This document shows positions 34,391-42,022 of a DNA stretch of 42,022 bases, piece by piece. The stretch lies in NCBI GenBank assembly GCA_046594105.1, contig JBKJQB010000107.1, positions 1-42,022 on the forward strand, written 5' to 3'. Below the pieces are notes generated by a model. The model ran no database searches. It worked only from the letters and a program-made list of their open reading frames with translations, and was not told the origin of the DNA. The DNA is from JBDSGC01 sp046594105. GTDB lineage: Bacteria; Acidobacteriota; Thermoanaerobaculia; Gp7-AA8. Made by a program: the position numbers and the translations under genes. Numbering within the stretch: position 1 is the stretch's first letter; every line of letters begins with the position of its first letter.

Positions 34391-37222
34391 GTGGAGTCTG
34401 CTGCAGAGAACGACACCGGACCCGCTGAGGCGGTCGAAGCGAAACGCAAGGCCGTCGAACGACCGCGTTTCCCCCTGGTGTGGAAACTGTTCGGGCTGAC
34501 TGCGCTACTGATCGTCCTGGTGGTGGCCGTGGCGGTGGGCATCACCATCGAGCGCGCCAACCAGATCGCCAGCACCACCGTCAACAAGTCGATCTCCGGC
34601 GCGGCGCGCCTGTTCAAGACTCTGGAGACCCAGCGCCTCAATCAGCTGGCATTGCCTGCGCGGCTGCTCGGCAAGGAATCGGTGTTCGTGGCCTATCTTC
34701 AGCGCGCGCTCACGGGCGACGCGAACAGCGGAACTCCCGGCGCTGCCGGTTCGAATCCTTCCGTCAGCAGCGCTGCCGCTCCCGCCTCCGGCGCTGCCGT
34801 TCCGACCGCACCGACCATCGATCTGGTCAGCATCGCCGACCAGCTGGAGGAACGGCGCCAGTCGTTCGGCAGCGATCTGTTCATCCTTCTGGACGATGAG
34901 GGACGGATCATTTACAGAACGGATCAACCCATGGTGACCAGCGCCACACGCGAAGATCTCTACGAGCAGTCGCAACTGGTCAAGCGACTGGTGGACGATG
35001 CTAGCCTGCCCTCGACTTCCGGCGTCATGGCGCTGGGCAACCGGCTCTTCCATGCGGCCGTCGCTCCGATCGGAGCGGGCGCCAACAACGTCCGGCAGGG
35101 GTACTTGGTGAATGCCCTGGTGATCGATGATGCTTTTGCCAACCGGATCGCCGAGTCGACCAACGCCGGGGTGATGTTTGCTCCTTCCTCCAAGGTCACT
35201 CCCTCGCCGGTGGTGGCCCGCTCTTCCAATGCGCCGAGCATCGGCATGCAGCAGATGACCGGAGTGGACACCATCTTTCGGAGTGGCCGGAGCATCCGTC
35301 CCTCCAACATCACCATCGATCGAAACGCGTACGTGATGACCGGCGAGCCGCTCCTTTCCGGCAACCAGACCGTGGGAGCCGCGGTGTTTCTCCGCTCCCT
35401 GGACACCGAGCTCGCGCCCTTCAAACAGATCGAGCAGGCGTTGCTCCTCGGCGGCGGAGGCGCGTTGCTGCTGGCCTTCATCTTCTCGTGGCTCATTGCC
35501 CGCCGGCTCACCCGACCCATCGAGCAACTTGCCGGAATGGCCCAGGCGGTGACCGCCGGTGACTACGATGTGCAGCCGGACGTCTCCCGCAACGACGAGG
35601 TCGGGATTCTGGGTCGCTCCTTCGCCAAGATGATCACGGCCTTGCGCGACAAGGCCGACTTGGAAGAGCTCTATGAGCAGATGGCCGCCCGCTCCCAGCA
35701 GCGCGAGAGCACTCCGCACATGCATGAGGCCCCCCTCCTGCAGGAAGGTACCGTGCTGGTCACCGATCTCCGGGGCCTGCCGCCCACGGTGGGCGGCGGC
35801 GACGCGGCCTCAGTCATCAAGACCGTCGCTGCTGCGATGAAGCTGCAGGAAGTCGAAGTAGGACGGCAGGAGGGAACGGTCCGCCACGTGATCGGCCACC
35901 GCCTGATCAGCGTCTTCACTGGGGACCGCGGGATCCTTCACGCCATCCGGGCAGCGCGCGCCATCAACGAAGAGCTGGGCACCCATCCGGAGAAGATGTC
36001 CATCGGCGTCGGCATTGCCACCGGCGAGTTCGTCACCGGCTCCGTCGATCTCAGCCACGACAGCGGTCTGGCCATCATCGGCAACGCGCCGCTGCTGGCA
36101 ATGATCTTCGCCTGGCACGCGCCGACCGGCTACGCCTACATCTCTCAGGAGACCGCGCAGGCGGCCGGGGGGGAGATCGTCTCCGGCTCCTCCCGCGAAG
36201 AGGTCGTCCTCAAGTGGCTTTCCCAGCCGCTGGCGGTGGCCTCCATGCCGCTGGCCAGTCTCAATACCAACGTCATGCGCTCCCTCGGCGCGACTACCGG
36301 CTCCGCGGCCACCATGCGCATCGACGGGACGGCACCCGGCTTGACCGCACCGGCCATGGCCGCGCAGGATCTCACTCCCGGAATGCTGTTCGCCAACCGC
36401 TACCTCGTCGACTCGGTGGTCGGACGGGGAGGGATGGGAGTCGTCTACAAGGCCAGCGACATCCGACTGGACGAGATGGTGGCCATCAAGACGCTCCCGG
36501 GCGACGTGATGACCCGTTCCCCGGAAGAGCTGGAGCGCTTCAAACGGGAGATCCGGCTGGCCCGCAAGATCACGCACCGCAATGTGCTGCGCACGTACGA
36601 CTACGGCGAAGCAGATGGCGTGTACTTCATCAGCATGGAGTTCGTGCGCGGCTACACCCTCTCCGAACTTCTGGAGGAAGCAGCCAGTCACCAGATGGCC
36701 CTGCGCATCGCGCTCGGCATCACCCGCCAGATCTGCCGCGGCCTGGAAGCGGCACACGAACAGACCATCGTCCATCGCGACATCAAGCCGCAGAACGTCC
36801 TGATCGACCACAAGGGCGAAGTGAAGCTGATGGATTTCGGCATCGCCCGTATGGCCGAGTCGACCGACGGCATGACCCAGGCGGGACTGATCGTGGGAAC
36901 GCCCCACTACATGAGCCCGGAGCAGGTGCAGGGTCGGACCCTCGACGCCCGCAGCGACGTCTACTCCATGGGTGTGCTGATCTACGAGATGCTGGCCGGC
37001 AAGAAGCCGTTCAACTCCCCATCGCTCACCGGCATCCTCACCGCGCACGTCACCGAGACCCCGAAGCCGCTCATCGAGGTGCGCCCGGAAGTCGGCCGCC
37101 AGGTCAACGCCATCGTCATGCGCTGCCTGGCCAAGGAACCGAAGGAACGCTACGCCGACGCCGGTAAGCTCCTGCAGGACCTCGACGCCGTGCAGGCGCC
37201 GCCATCAGTGGCCGCGGCTTGA
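34391..37222 (+). CDS. Transmembrane sensor with HAMP, degenerate cyclase-like domain and Ser/Thr kinase
   Basis: A 943-aa protein. TM1 (~33-53), an extracytoplasmic sensor region of about 290 residues (Cache-like; with a low-complexity Ala/Ser/Pro insert at ~115-138), TM2 (~352-372), HAMP (~373-425) and a class III adenylate/guanylate cyclase-like domain (~452-615). In the last, VTDLRGLP, SIGVGIATGEFVTGSV and the IIGNAP...YAYISQET regions are kept, but the second metal Asp (family GDA) is replaced by GHR near residue 500, so cyclase activity is doubtful. A full kinase domain follows (~672-930) with GRGGMGVVYKA, VAIK, HRDIKPQN, DFG and SPE. The start is GTG 34391, 0 nt after the cupredoxin stop. 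It should relay an envelope signal through the cyclase-like module to the kinase. Confidence 0.92.
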   Translation: MESAAENDTGPAEAVEAKRKAVERPRFPLVWKLFGLTALLIVLVVAVAVGITIERANQIASTTVNKSISGAARLFKTLETQRLNQLALPARLLGKESVFVAYLQRALTGDANSGTPGAAGSNPSVSSAAAPASGAAVPTAPTIDLVSIADQLEERRQSFGSDLFILLDDEGRIIYRTDQPMVTSATREDLYEQSQLVKRLVDDASLPSTSGVMALGNRLFHAAVAPIGAGANNVRQGYLVNALVIDDAFANRIAESTNAGVMFAPSSKVTPSPVVARSSNAPSIGMQQMTGVDTIFRSGRSIRPSNITIDRNAYVMTGEPLLSGNQTVGAAVFLRSLDTELAPFKQIEQALLLGGGGALLLAFIFSWLIARRLTRPIEQLAGMAQAVTAGDYDVQPDVSRNDEVGILGRSFAKMITALRDKADLEELYEQMAARSQQRESTPHMHEAPLLQEGTVLVTDLRGLPPTVGGGDAASVIKTVAAAMKLQEVEVGRQEGTVRHVIGHRLISVFTGDRGILHAIRAARAINEELGTHPEKMSIGVGIATGEFVTGSVDLSHDSGLAIIGNAPLLAMIFAWHAPTGYAYISQETAQAAGGEIVSGSSREEVVLKWLSQPLAVASMPLASLNTNVMRSLGATTGSAATMRIDGTAPGLTAPAMAAQDLTPGMLFANRYLVDSVVGRGGMGVVYKASDIRLDEMVAIKTLPGDVMTRSPEELERFKREIRLARKITHRNVLRTYDYGEADGVYFISMEFVRGYTLSELLEEAASHQMALRIALGITRQICRGLEAAHEQTIVHRDIKPQNVLIDHKGEVKLMDFGIARMAESTDGMTQAGLIVGTPHYMSPEQVQGRTLDARSDVYSMGVLIYEMLAGKKPFNSPSLTGILTAHVTETPKPLIEVRPEVGRQVNAIVMRCLAKEPKERYADAGKLLQDLDAVQAPPSVAAA

Positions 37223-37348
37223 CGGATCCGAGGCAACTGGCCTTCGTCAGCGTGTTGACTCCCGCTTCGTCGCAGAGGTAGCCCCGCATTGGACAAAGAT
37301 TCCACCGGTTCGCCAACGCGAGCGTTCAAGCAGACTCGGCGGTGTTGC

Positions 37349-37380
37349 TAAAACACAAACGGCGCACCCTGAGGTGCGCC
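37349..37380 (-). terminator. Intrinsic terminator of rpsT
   Basis: An 8-bp stem GGCGCACC/GGTGCGCC with a 4-nt loop (37361-37380) is followed on the minus strand by GTTTGTGTTTTAG. It lies 26 nt after the rpsT stop and separates rpsT from the convergent sensor-kinase gene. Confidence 0.8.
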
Positions 37381-37405
37381 ATTCGCAGTTAGCACTCCGG
37401 GAGGC

Positions 37406-37672
37406 TTATTTCGTCGGGGCGTTGCGCTTGACGGCGGCGGCCAGGCGCGATTTGTAGCGGTCAGCGGTGTTGCCTTTGATGATGCCCTTCTTCGCGGCCT
37501 TGTCGATCTCCGAGAAGCTGCTGCTCAGGATCTTGGGGTCCTGGGTGCCTTCTGCGATCGAGGCGCGATTCTTCTTGAGGGTGGAACGCAGCTTGGACTT
37601 GCCTGCGCGGTTTCTCGTCTGTGCCTTTTCGGCCTGTCTCTGCTGTTTCTCGGCCGAGCGAGTATTCGCCAT
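37406..37672 (-). CDS. rpsT: 30S ribosomal protein S20
   Basis: An 88-aa, very basic, helical protein with the S20 pattern: MANTRSAEKQQRQAEKAQTRN at the start, KSKLRSTLKK, and GIIKGNTADRYKSRLA near the end. It binds 16S rRNA in the small subunit. ATG 37672 has AGGAG 7 nt upstream. It is 48 nt downstream of cpoB, with a TAGAAT box that overlaps the cpoB stop codon (37718-37723), so it may have its own promoter as well as read-through from the Tol-Pal operon. Confidence 0.97.
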   Translation of the reverse strand: MANTRSAEKQQRQAEKAQTRNRAGKSKLRSTLKKNRASIAEGTQDPKILSSSFSEIDKAAKKGIIKGNTADRYKSRLAAAVKRNAPTK

Positions 37673-37720
37673 GAAATGCTCCTACCTTTTCTCTGTTTTC
37701 GCGACTGAAAGCCGCGGATT

Positions 37721-38587
37721 CTACTGCGTTACCACTCCGAGTTGCTTGAGGCGCTGGCGGGCCAGCGCTGCTTCCTGCGTCGTGGGGTGCTCGTGCACCA
37801 CGTACTGCAACTGCACGATTCCCTGCGATTTCTCTCCCAGCGCGATGTGGGAGTAGCCCTTTTTCAGCAGGGCGCCGGCCACTTTCTCCGATTTCGGATA
37901 GGTGGTGACGACGATGTCAAACTGCGGGATCGCCTCGCGATATTTCTTCTGGGAGAAAAGGCTTTCCCCGATCCAGTAGGCGGCGTTGTCCGCCAGGTCG
38001 GAATTCGGGTTCCTGGTCATGAACTCCCGGAAGCCGGAAATGGCCAGATCGTAGTTCCCCCGCTGGTAGTCGCGGTAGGCCACCTGATAGATCTGCACTG
38101 GATCTTCGGTCGCTCCCGCAGGCGGCGTGACGTTGACCTCGCGCATCGCCGGTGGGGCGGTTGTGCCGGGAGGTGCTCCCGGGACGGCGGGCGCAACAGC
38201 AGCCGCAGCGGTTCTTGCGGCCGCTGCCTTCAGCTCTTCCACATCGCGCTGCGCCTGCGTGACCTGCTGGGCCATTTTGTCCAGGCGGTAATTGGTCTGC
38301 TCCACGCCGCCCTGGGTGTTGTTCATCTTCTCTTCGATGCTGTCGACCTTGGCCACCAGCGTGGCGTTGGACTTGAGCAAGGTCTGGGTCTGCTCGGCGA
38401 TGCGCTGATTGACGCCCTGCACTTCTTCTTTGCTGGAGGCGGTCTTTTTGATCTGCGCCATCTGGTCCTGCAGATCGGAAATCTGGCTCTGCAGCTTCTC
38501 GACATCGGACGACGTCACGCATCCGGCGAGACTCAGCGCCGTCGCCGCGACCAGAGTGAGTCGAAGCGCGAAGGGAAGGGGCCTCAT
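37721..38587 (-). CDS. cpoB: Tol-Pal system protein CpoB/YbgF (TPR, lipoprotein form)
   Basis: A 288-aa protein. The N-terminus MRPLPFALRLTLVAATALSL is followed by AGC, a lipobox, so unlike E. coli CpoB it is likely lipidated. A coiled coil (~25-110) of the YbgF trimerisation type, an Ala/Pro linker and three C-terminal TPRs (~165-285; YQRGNYDLAISGFREFM, YREAIPQFDIVV, GIVQLQYVVHEHP) follow. CpoB coordinates outer-membrane constriction with peptidoglycan synthesis. ATG 38587 begins the signal, 4 nt after the pal stop; the frame to 38680 lies within pal. Last gene of the Tol-Pal set. Confidence 0.92.
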   Translation of the reverse strand: MRPLPFALRLTLVAATALSLAGCVTSSDVEKLQSQISDLQDQMAQIKKTASSKEEVQGVNQRIAEQTQTLLKSNATLVAKVDSIEEKMNNTQGGVEQTNYRLDKMAQQVTQAQRDVEELKAAAARTAAAAVAPAVPGAPPGTTAPPAMREVNVTPPAGATEDPVQIYQVAYRDYQRGNYDLAISGFREFMTRNPNSDLADNAAYWIGESLFSQKKYREAIPQFDIVVTTYPKSEKVAGALLKKGYSHIALGEKSQGIVQLQYVVHEHPTTQEAALARQRLKQLGVVTQ

Positions 38588-38591
38588 CGGA

Positions 38592-39197
38592 TCACTTCCC
38601 GACCAGGACCAGATGCGCGCGCCGGTTCTTGGCCCAGCTGGCCTCGGCGTGGCCTGCGTCGAAGGGGCGTTCCTCGCCATAGCTCACGGTGCGCATGCGG
38701 CTGGAGTCCACGCCGAGAGTGGCCAGAAAATCCTTGACCGTGTTGGCCCGGCGATCGCCGAGGGCGAGGTTGTACTGCTCGGTCCCGCGCTCGTCGCAAT
38801 GGCCTTCGATGAGCACGTTGTACTGTCCGTTCTTCTTGAGCCACGTGGCCGACGAACTGAGCGCCGCCTGCGCGTCCGCGGAGATCGCCGCTTCGTCGTA
38901 ACCGAAGAAGGCGTCCTGGATGTAGCCGCGGTTCTGGACCATCCGATTCAGCTCTTCCACATCGGCGGGAAGGTTCTCGGTGGTCACTCTGGGGGGGGTG
39001 GTCTCCTGCACGAAGTCCTGCGTCGCCGTCGCCACGGTGGTGGTCGGCACGGTCATGTTGACGTCAGGAGGGGGCGTGGAGCTCACGGTGGTCGGCACCG
39101 TCTTGGGTGCCGGAGTCTTTTTCGACCGGCAGGCGGGGACGAGGACGACCGCCGCCACCAGCAGGCTGCCGAGGAATGCTTTCGATGCCTTACTCAT
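38592..39197 (-). CDS. pal: Peptidoglycan-associated lipoprotein Pal
   Basis: A 201-aa protein. The lipoprotein signal ends at VPAC (C23). A Pro/Thr-rich linker (~25-75) leads to an OmpA-like peptidoglycan-binding domain (~95-200) with IEGHCDERGTEQYN, LGDRRANTV and the terminal NRRAHLVL. Pal anchors the outer membrane to peptidoglycan and binds TolB. ATG 39197 has AAGGAG 9 nt upstream. It is 81 nt after tolB. Confidence 0.96.
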   Translation of the reverse strand: MSKASKAFLGSLLVAAVVLVPACRSKKTPAPKTVPTTVSSTPPPDVNMTVPTTTVATATQDFVQETTPPRVTTENLPADVEELNRMVQNRGYIQDAFFGYDEAAISADAQAALSSSATWLKKNGQYNVLIEGHCDERGTEQYNLALGDRRANTVKDFLATLGVDSSRMRTVSYGEERPFDAGHAEASWAKNRRAHLVLVGK

Positions 39198-39278
39198 TTC
39201 GTTTCAGCTCCTTATCGAGGCCGTTTCTGATGATAACAGACGCAGTCCCCGCACTTTGCAGTTCAGAAAACAGAAAGG

Positions 39279-40571
39279 TCAACGTGGCGCCGGCGGTGTT
39301 TTCGGCGGCGAGTCATCACCCTTCTTGGACCAGTCTGGGTCCTTGTTCTCGCCGTCGAAGGTCAGTTGCAGCAGTTCGGTCCCATCTTCGCGCATCCGGT
39401 AGATCTGCCATTTGCCGCTGCGATCCGACTGGAAGCCGATCCACTTGCCGTCGGGAGACCAGGTTGGCTGCTCGTTCGACCCTTCGCCGGCGACGACGCG
39501 GCTGGCTCCGGTCGAAGGATTGGCGATGCGGATCTGGAACCGCCCGTTGACGCGCGAGGTGTACGCCATCTGCTCGCCGTCCGGCGACCAGGTCGCATCA
39601 TCATTCCAGTCCCCCTCAAAGGAAATGCGCCGCACATTCGTCCCCTCGGCGTCCATCTGGTAGATCTGCGGCGTTCCGCTGCGACCCGACGTGAACGAAA
39701 TCTGCCGGCCGTTGGGACTCCATTCCGGTGTCGACTCGATGGAGGAGGTGGTGGTCAGGCGCCGCAGATTGCTGCCGTCGTCGCCGATCAGATAGATGTC
39801 GGGGTTGCCATGGAGCGACCCGACGAACGCGATGTCGTTGCTTACCGGCGAGAAGGTCGCCGACGTATTGAGTCCGAGGTTGGTGGGGATGCGGATGCGT
39901 CCGCCGCCGCGGCGGTTGATGACGTACATATCGCTCGCTCCGCGTACGAATGAGGTGTAGACGAGACGATCGCTGTCGGCGGAGAAACTGGGAAGGATGG
40001 ACAGCCCTTTGTGCCGCGAGATCTGGCGCTGATTGGCGCCGTCCCAGTCCATGAGCCAGATCTCGAAGGCGCCGGTGCGGTTCGAGGCGAAGGCAATGTC
40101 CGACTGAAAGATTCCCGGTTTGCCGTTGAAGGTCCGCACCAGATCGTTGGCAATCTTGTGGGCCATCTGCGGGAGTGCCGCGGCGGTTCCCCGATACCGC
40201 TGGCCGAACTGCAGCGCGCCGGTGGTGTCGATCACCCGTGCGTCGACCACGAAGTCCTGCTCGTCCATGGCCATGGTGAGCTTGAGCACGAGTTGCGCGT
40301 TCGCCGCTCTGGCCAGGTTGGCCGAGGCGGGGATGTTGGGCGGAATGGGAGCGATGGCGAAGACGCCGGAGTAGGCCAGGTCGCGCGTCAGCGGCGCGAA
40401 GAAGGGGCTGTTGATGGTCTCCAATGTCAGCGTCGTCTCCGGGCGGGGCACGGCGATGCGGATGATCGTGGACGCTTTGGTGGGATCGATGGTGGTCTGG
40501 ATCTGCGTCTGCGCGAGGAGGGGAGCCGTCGAGGCCGCGGCGAACAGGATCGTGAGCAGAATGGATTTCAT
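39279..40571 (-). CDS. tolB: Tol-Pal translocation protein TolB
   Basis: A 430-aa periplasmic protein. The signal peptide MKSILLTILFAAASTAPLLA is followed by the TolB N-domain (~25-150) and a six-bladed beta-propeller with repeated DADG/SPDG-type motifs (DIAFASNRTGAFEIWLMD, ATWSPDGEQMAYTS, PTWSPDGKWIGFQS). It binds Pal through the propeller. ATG 40571 overlaps the stop of the preceding tolA-like gene (ATGA), so they are translationally coupled. The C-terminus has a short Pro-rich tail. Confidence 0.95.
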   Translation of the reverse strand: MKSILLTILFAAASTAPLLAQTQIQTTIDPTKASTIIRIAVPRPETTLTLETINSPFFAPLTRDLAYSGVFAIAPIPPNIPASANLARAANAQLVLKLTMAMDEQDFVVDARVIDTTGALQFGQRYRGTAAALPQMAHKIANDLVRTFNGKPGIFQSDIAFASNRTGAFEIWLMDWDGANQRQISRHKGLSILPSFSADSDRLVYTSFVRGASDMYVINRRGGGRIRIPTNLGLNTSATFSPVSNDIAFVGSLHGNPDIYLIGDDGSNLRRLTTTSSIESTPEWSPNGRQISFTSGRSGTPQIYQMDAEGTNVRRISFEGDWNDDATWSPDGEQMAYTSRVNGRFQIRIANPSTGASRVVAGEGSNEQPTWSPDGKWIGFQSDRSGKWQIYRMREDGTELLQLTFDGENKDPDWSKKGDDSPPKTPPAPR

Positions 40572-41293
40572 CGGAAGGTGAGATGCACTCCAAGAAAGGT
40601 GCCGTTGTAGCCGAACGGGAGCGGGGGGAGCGGCGACGACTCGAGGATGGCGCGTTTCGCGGCGCGGTCGAAGCCTTCGTTTCCGCTGGGAGTCTCCACG
40701 ATCACGTCGCGCAGCGAGCCGTCGCGGTCGATGGTGAAGCGCACGGTGGTGGTGCCGCTCCCGCCCTGGGGACGGAACCAGTGCGTGCCGATGAGGTTGC
40801 GCATCCGCTCGATGTAGACGGAGTAGGGGAAGTCGCCACCCTCCAGCCCGGTGACGCCGGAACTCCCGACCGGAATCTCGATGGCAGCGGTTGCGGTACC
40901 GGGGACGGAGATCACCGGTGCGGTCACGGCAGGGGCGTCCGCCGGCTTTTTTGAGGAGCGGCCGAACGGCGAGGGGGGAGCGCCTTTCGCAGTCTTCGTC
41001 ACCGTCGCTGCCGGGATGGGGAGCGGCTGGGCGACAACGCTCGGTTTGGGCTCCGTCGCGCGGGGCAGCTTTGCCGCCGGCGGGAGTGGTGTCGCTGGAG
41101 CGGTTGTGCGAGCGATGGGGGCGAATCGAATATTGATGGCAGGAGTGATTGTGGTTTGCGGGTGACCTAGAGCGGCGAGGACGGCAGCCGCGGTGACCAC
41201 ACCATGGATGATGACCGAGGCGGCGATTCCGCCGCCGAGGCCGCGATCGAGCCGCGCGCGCTCCGCCAGCACGCTAGCGACGGCGTCGTCCAT
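40568..41293 (-). CDS. TolA/TonB-type energy-transducing protein
   Basis: A 241-aa inner-membrane protein with one N-terminal TM helix (~20-43, containing SVIIHGVV; the TM His is typical of TonB/TolA), a Pro/Ala/Lys-rich periplasmic spacer (~60-145) and a C-terminal TonB/TolA domain (~150-241; YIERMRNLIGTHWFRPQGG, VRFTIDRDGSLRDV, AILESSPLPPLP). Its place between tolR and tolB argues for the TolA role, transmitting the TolQR force to TolB/Pal. It overlaps tolR by 20 nt and tolB by 4 nt. TolA and TonB cannot be separated by sequence alone here. Confidence 0.88.
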   Translation of the reverse strand: MDDAVASVLAERARLDRGLGGGIAASVIIHGVVTAAAVLAALGHPQTTITPAINIRFAPIARTTAPATPLPPAAKLPRATEPKPSVVAQPLPIPAATVTKTAKGAPPSPFGRSSKKPADAPAVTAPVISVPGTATAAIEIPVGSSGVTGLEGGDFPYSVYIERMRNLIGTHWFRPQGGSGTTTVRFTIDRDGSLRDVIVETPSGNEGFDRAAKRAILESSPLPPLPFGYNGTFLGVHLTFR

Positions 41294-41711
41294 CGCTCTC
41301 CTTCGGCTGGGTGACCATCCCCAGTTGTTCGACGCCGGCGCGATTCATGACATCGAGCACGGCCACCACCCGGCCGTAAGGCACGCTGGTGTCGGCTTCC
41401 AGCAGCGCGCGCTTGATGCGGCGAGCGCGCAGCATCGGCCCGAGGGTCGTTTCCAGATCTGTGGATCCCGCAGCCACGCCGTCGACATACACCGCGCCGC
41501 CAGCGGTGACCTGGATGGTGGCGGGGTTGGTGGAGGCCAGCTCGAAACTCTTGCCTTCCGCGGCAGGAAGGGCCACGGTCAGACCCTGCGTCAGCATGGG
41601 AGCGGTCACCATGAAAATGATGAGGAGCACCAGCATCACGTCGACCAGGGGGGTGACGTTGATCTCGGCGAGATCGCCGAAGTCGTCGCTGGAGTCGAGA
41701 CGGAAGGCCAT
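41274..41711 (-). CDS. tolR: Biopolymer transport protein TolR/ExbD
   Basis: A 145-aa protein. One TM helix has the conserved proton-path Asp in INVTPLVDVMLVLLIIFMV (D24), followed by the periplasmic TolR/ExbD domain (~55-135, RIKRALLEADTSVPYGRVV). With TolQ it forms the proton channel that drives the TolA-like protein. The gene order supports TolR over ExbD. ATG 41711 is 59 nt after the tolQ stop. Confidence 0.93.
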   Translation of the reverse strand: MAFRLDSSDDFGDLAEINVTPLVDVMLVLLIIFMVTAPMLTQGLTVALPAAEGKSFELASTNPATIQVTAGGAVYVDGVAAGSTDLETTLGPMLRARRIKRALLEADTSVPYGRVVAVLDVMNRAGVEQLGMVTQPKESDGRRRR

Positions 41712-41770
41712 GCGCTAGTGATGAGACGAACGGCAGGGGCGAGAAGTAACCGGCAGTTTTCGTCGGGATC

Positions 41771-42022
<252 letters not shown>

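Overview
The window is a GC-rich bacterial chromosome segment with a complete or near-complete gene at almost every position. Several features suggest an Acidobacteriota-type organism (Thermoanaerobaculia/Holophagae-like). These are Ser/Thr kinases fused to TPR and other modules, giant secreted FN3/BACON-like proteins, a Gram-negative Tol-Pal system, an MglA-type GTPase and an acyl-CoA dehydrogenase. The taxonomic guess is inference; there is no rRNA here to settle it.

Layout. Positions 1-9150 (minus strand) hold a lipoate/2-oxoacid dehydrogenase block: lpdA (E3), E1-alpha, E1-beta and E2. A repeat-filled gap follows, then lipB fused to a Nudix domain, lipA, a [2Fe-2S] ferredoxin, a ferritin-like protein and an A-type Fe-S carrier-like protein. 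The first four genes make the complex; the next two lipoylate it; the last three look like support for the Fe-S-dependent enzyme LipA. Positions 9304-17937 encode two paralogous large secreted proteins built from FN3-like repeats. Next come thrC, a helical lipoprotein, an mglA-like GTPase and, divergently, a small Smr protein and nadA.

Positions 22900-37222 are a signalling region with three Ser/Thr kinases of very different design. One is membrane-anchored with TPRs. The second is a 1762-residue chain with kinase, AAA ATPase, TPR, GAF, sigma54-activator and Fis-type HTH modules. The third has an extracytoplasmic sensor, HAMP, a degenerate class III cyclase-like domain and a kinase, and starts immediately after a cupredoxin-like secreted protein. 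The first two are divergent across a nested palindrome. Between the second and third lie a two-TM protein, a branched-chain-type acyl-CoA dehydrogenase, tRNA-Leu(UAA) and a ~725-nt gap that may encode a structured RNA on the minus strand.

Positions 37406-42022 (minus) carry rpsT and the Tol-Pal cluster tolQ-tolR-tolA/tonB-like-tolB-pal-cpoB, with tolQ running off the right edge.

Two dispersed repeat families recur. One is an 84-bp CTAG-bounded element that twice supplies a TAG stop codon. The other is a CTTCTCCCC/GGGGAGAAG palindrome. Several SD-poor genes, three of them with GTG starts, have a TACAAT-like box only 6-11 nt before the start codon, which suggests leaderless transcripts.
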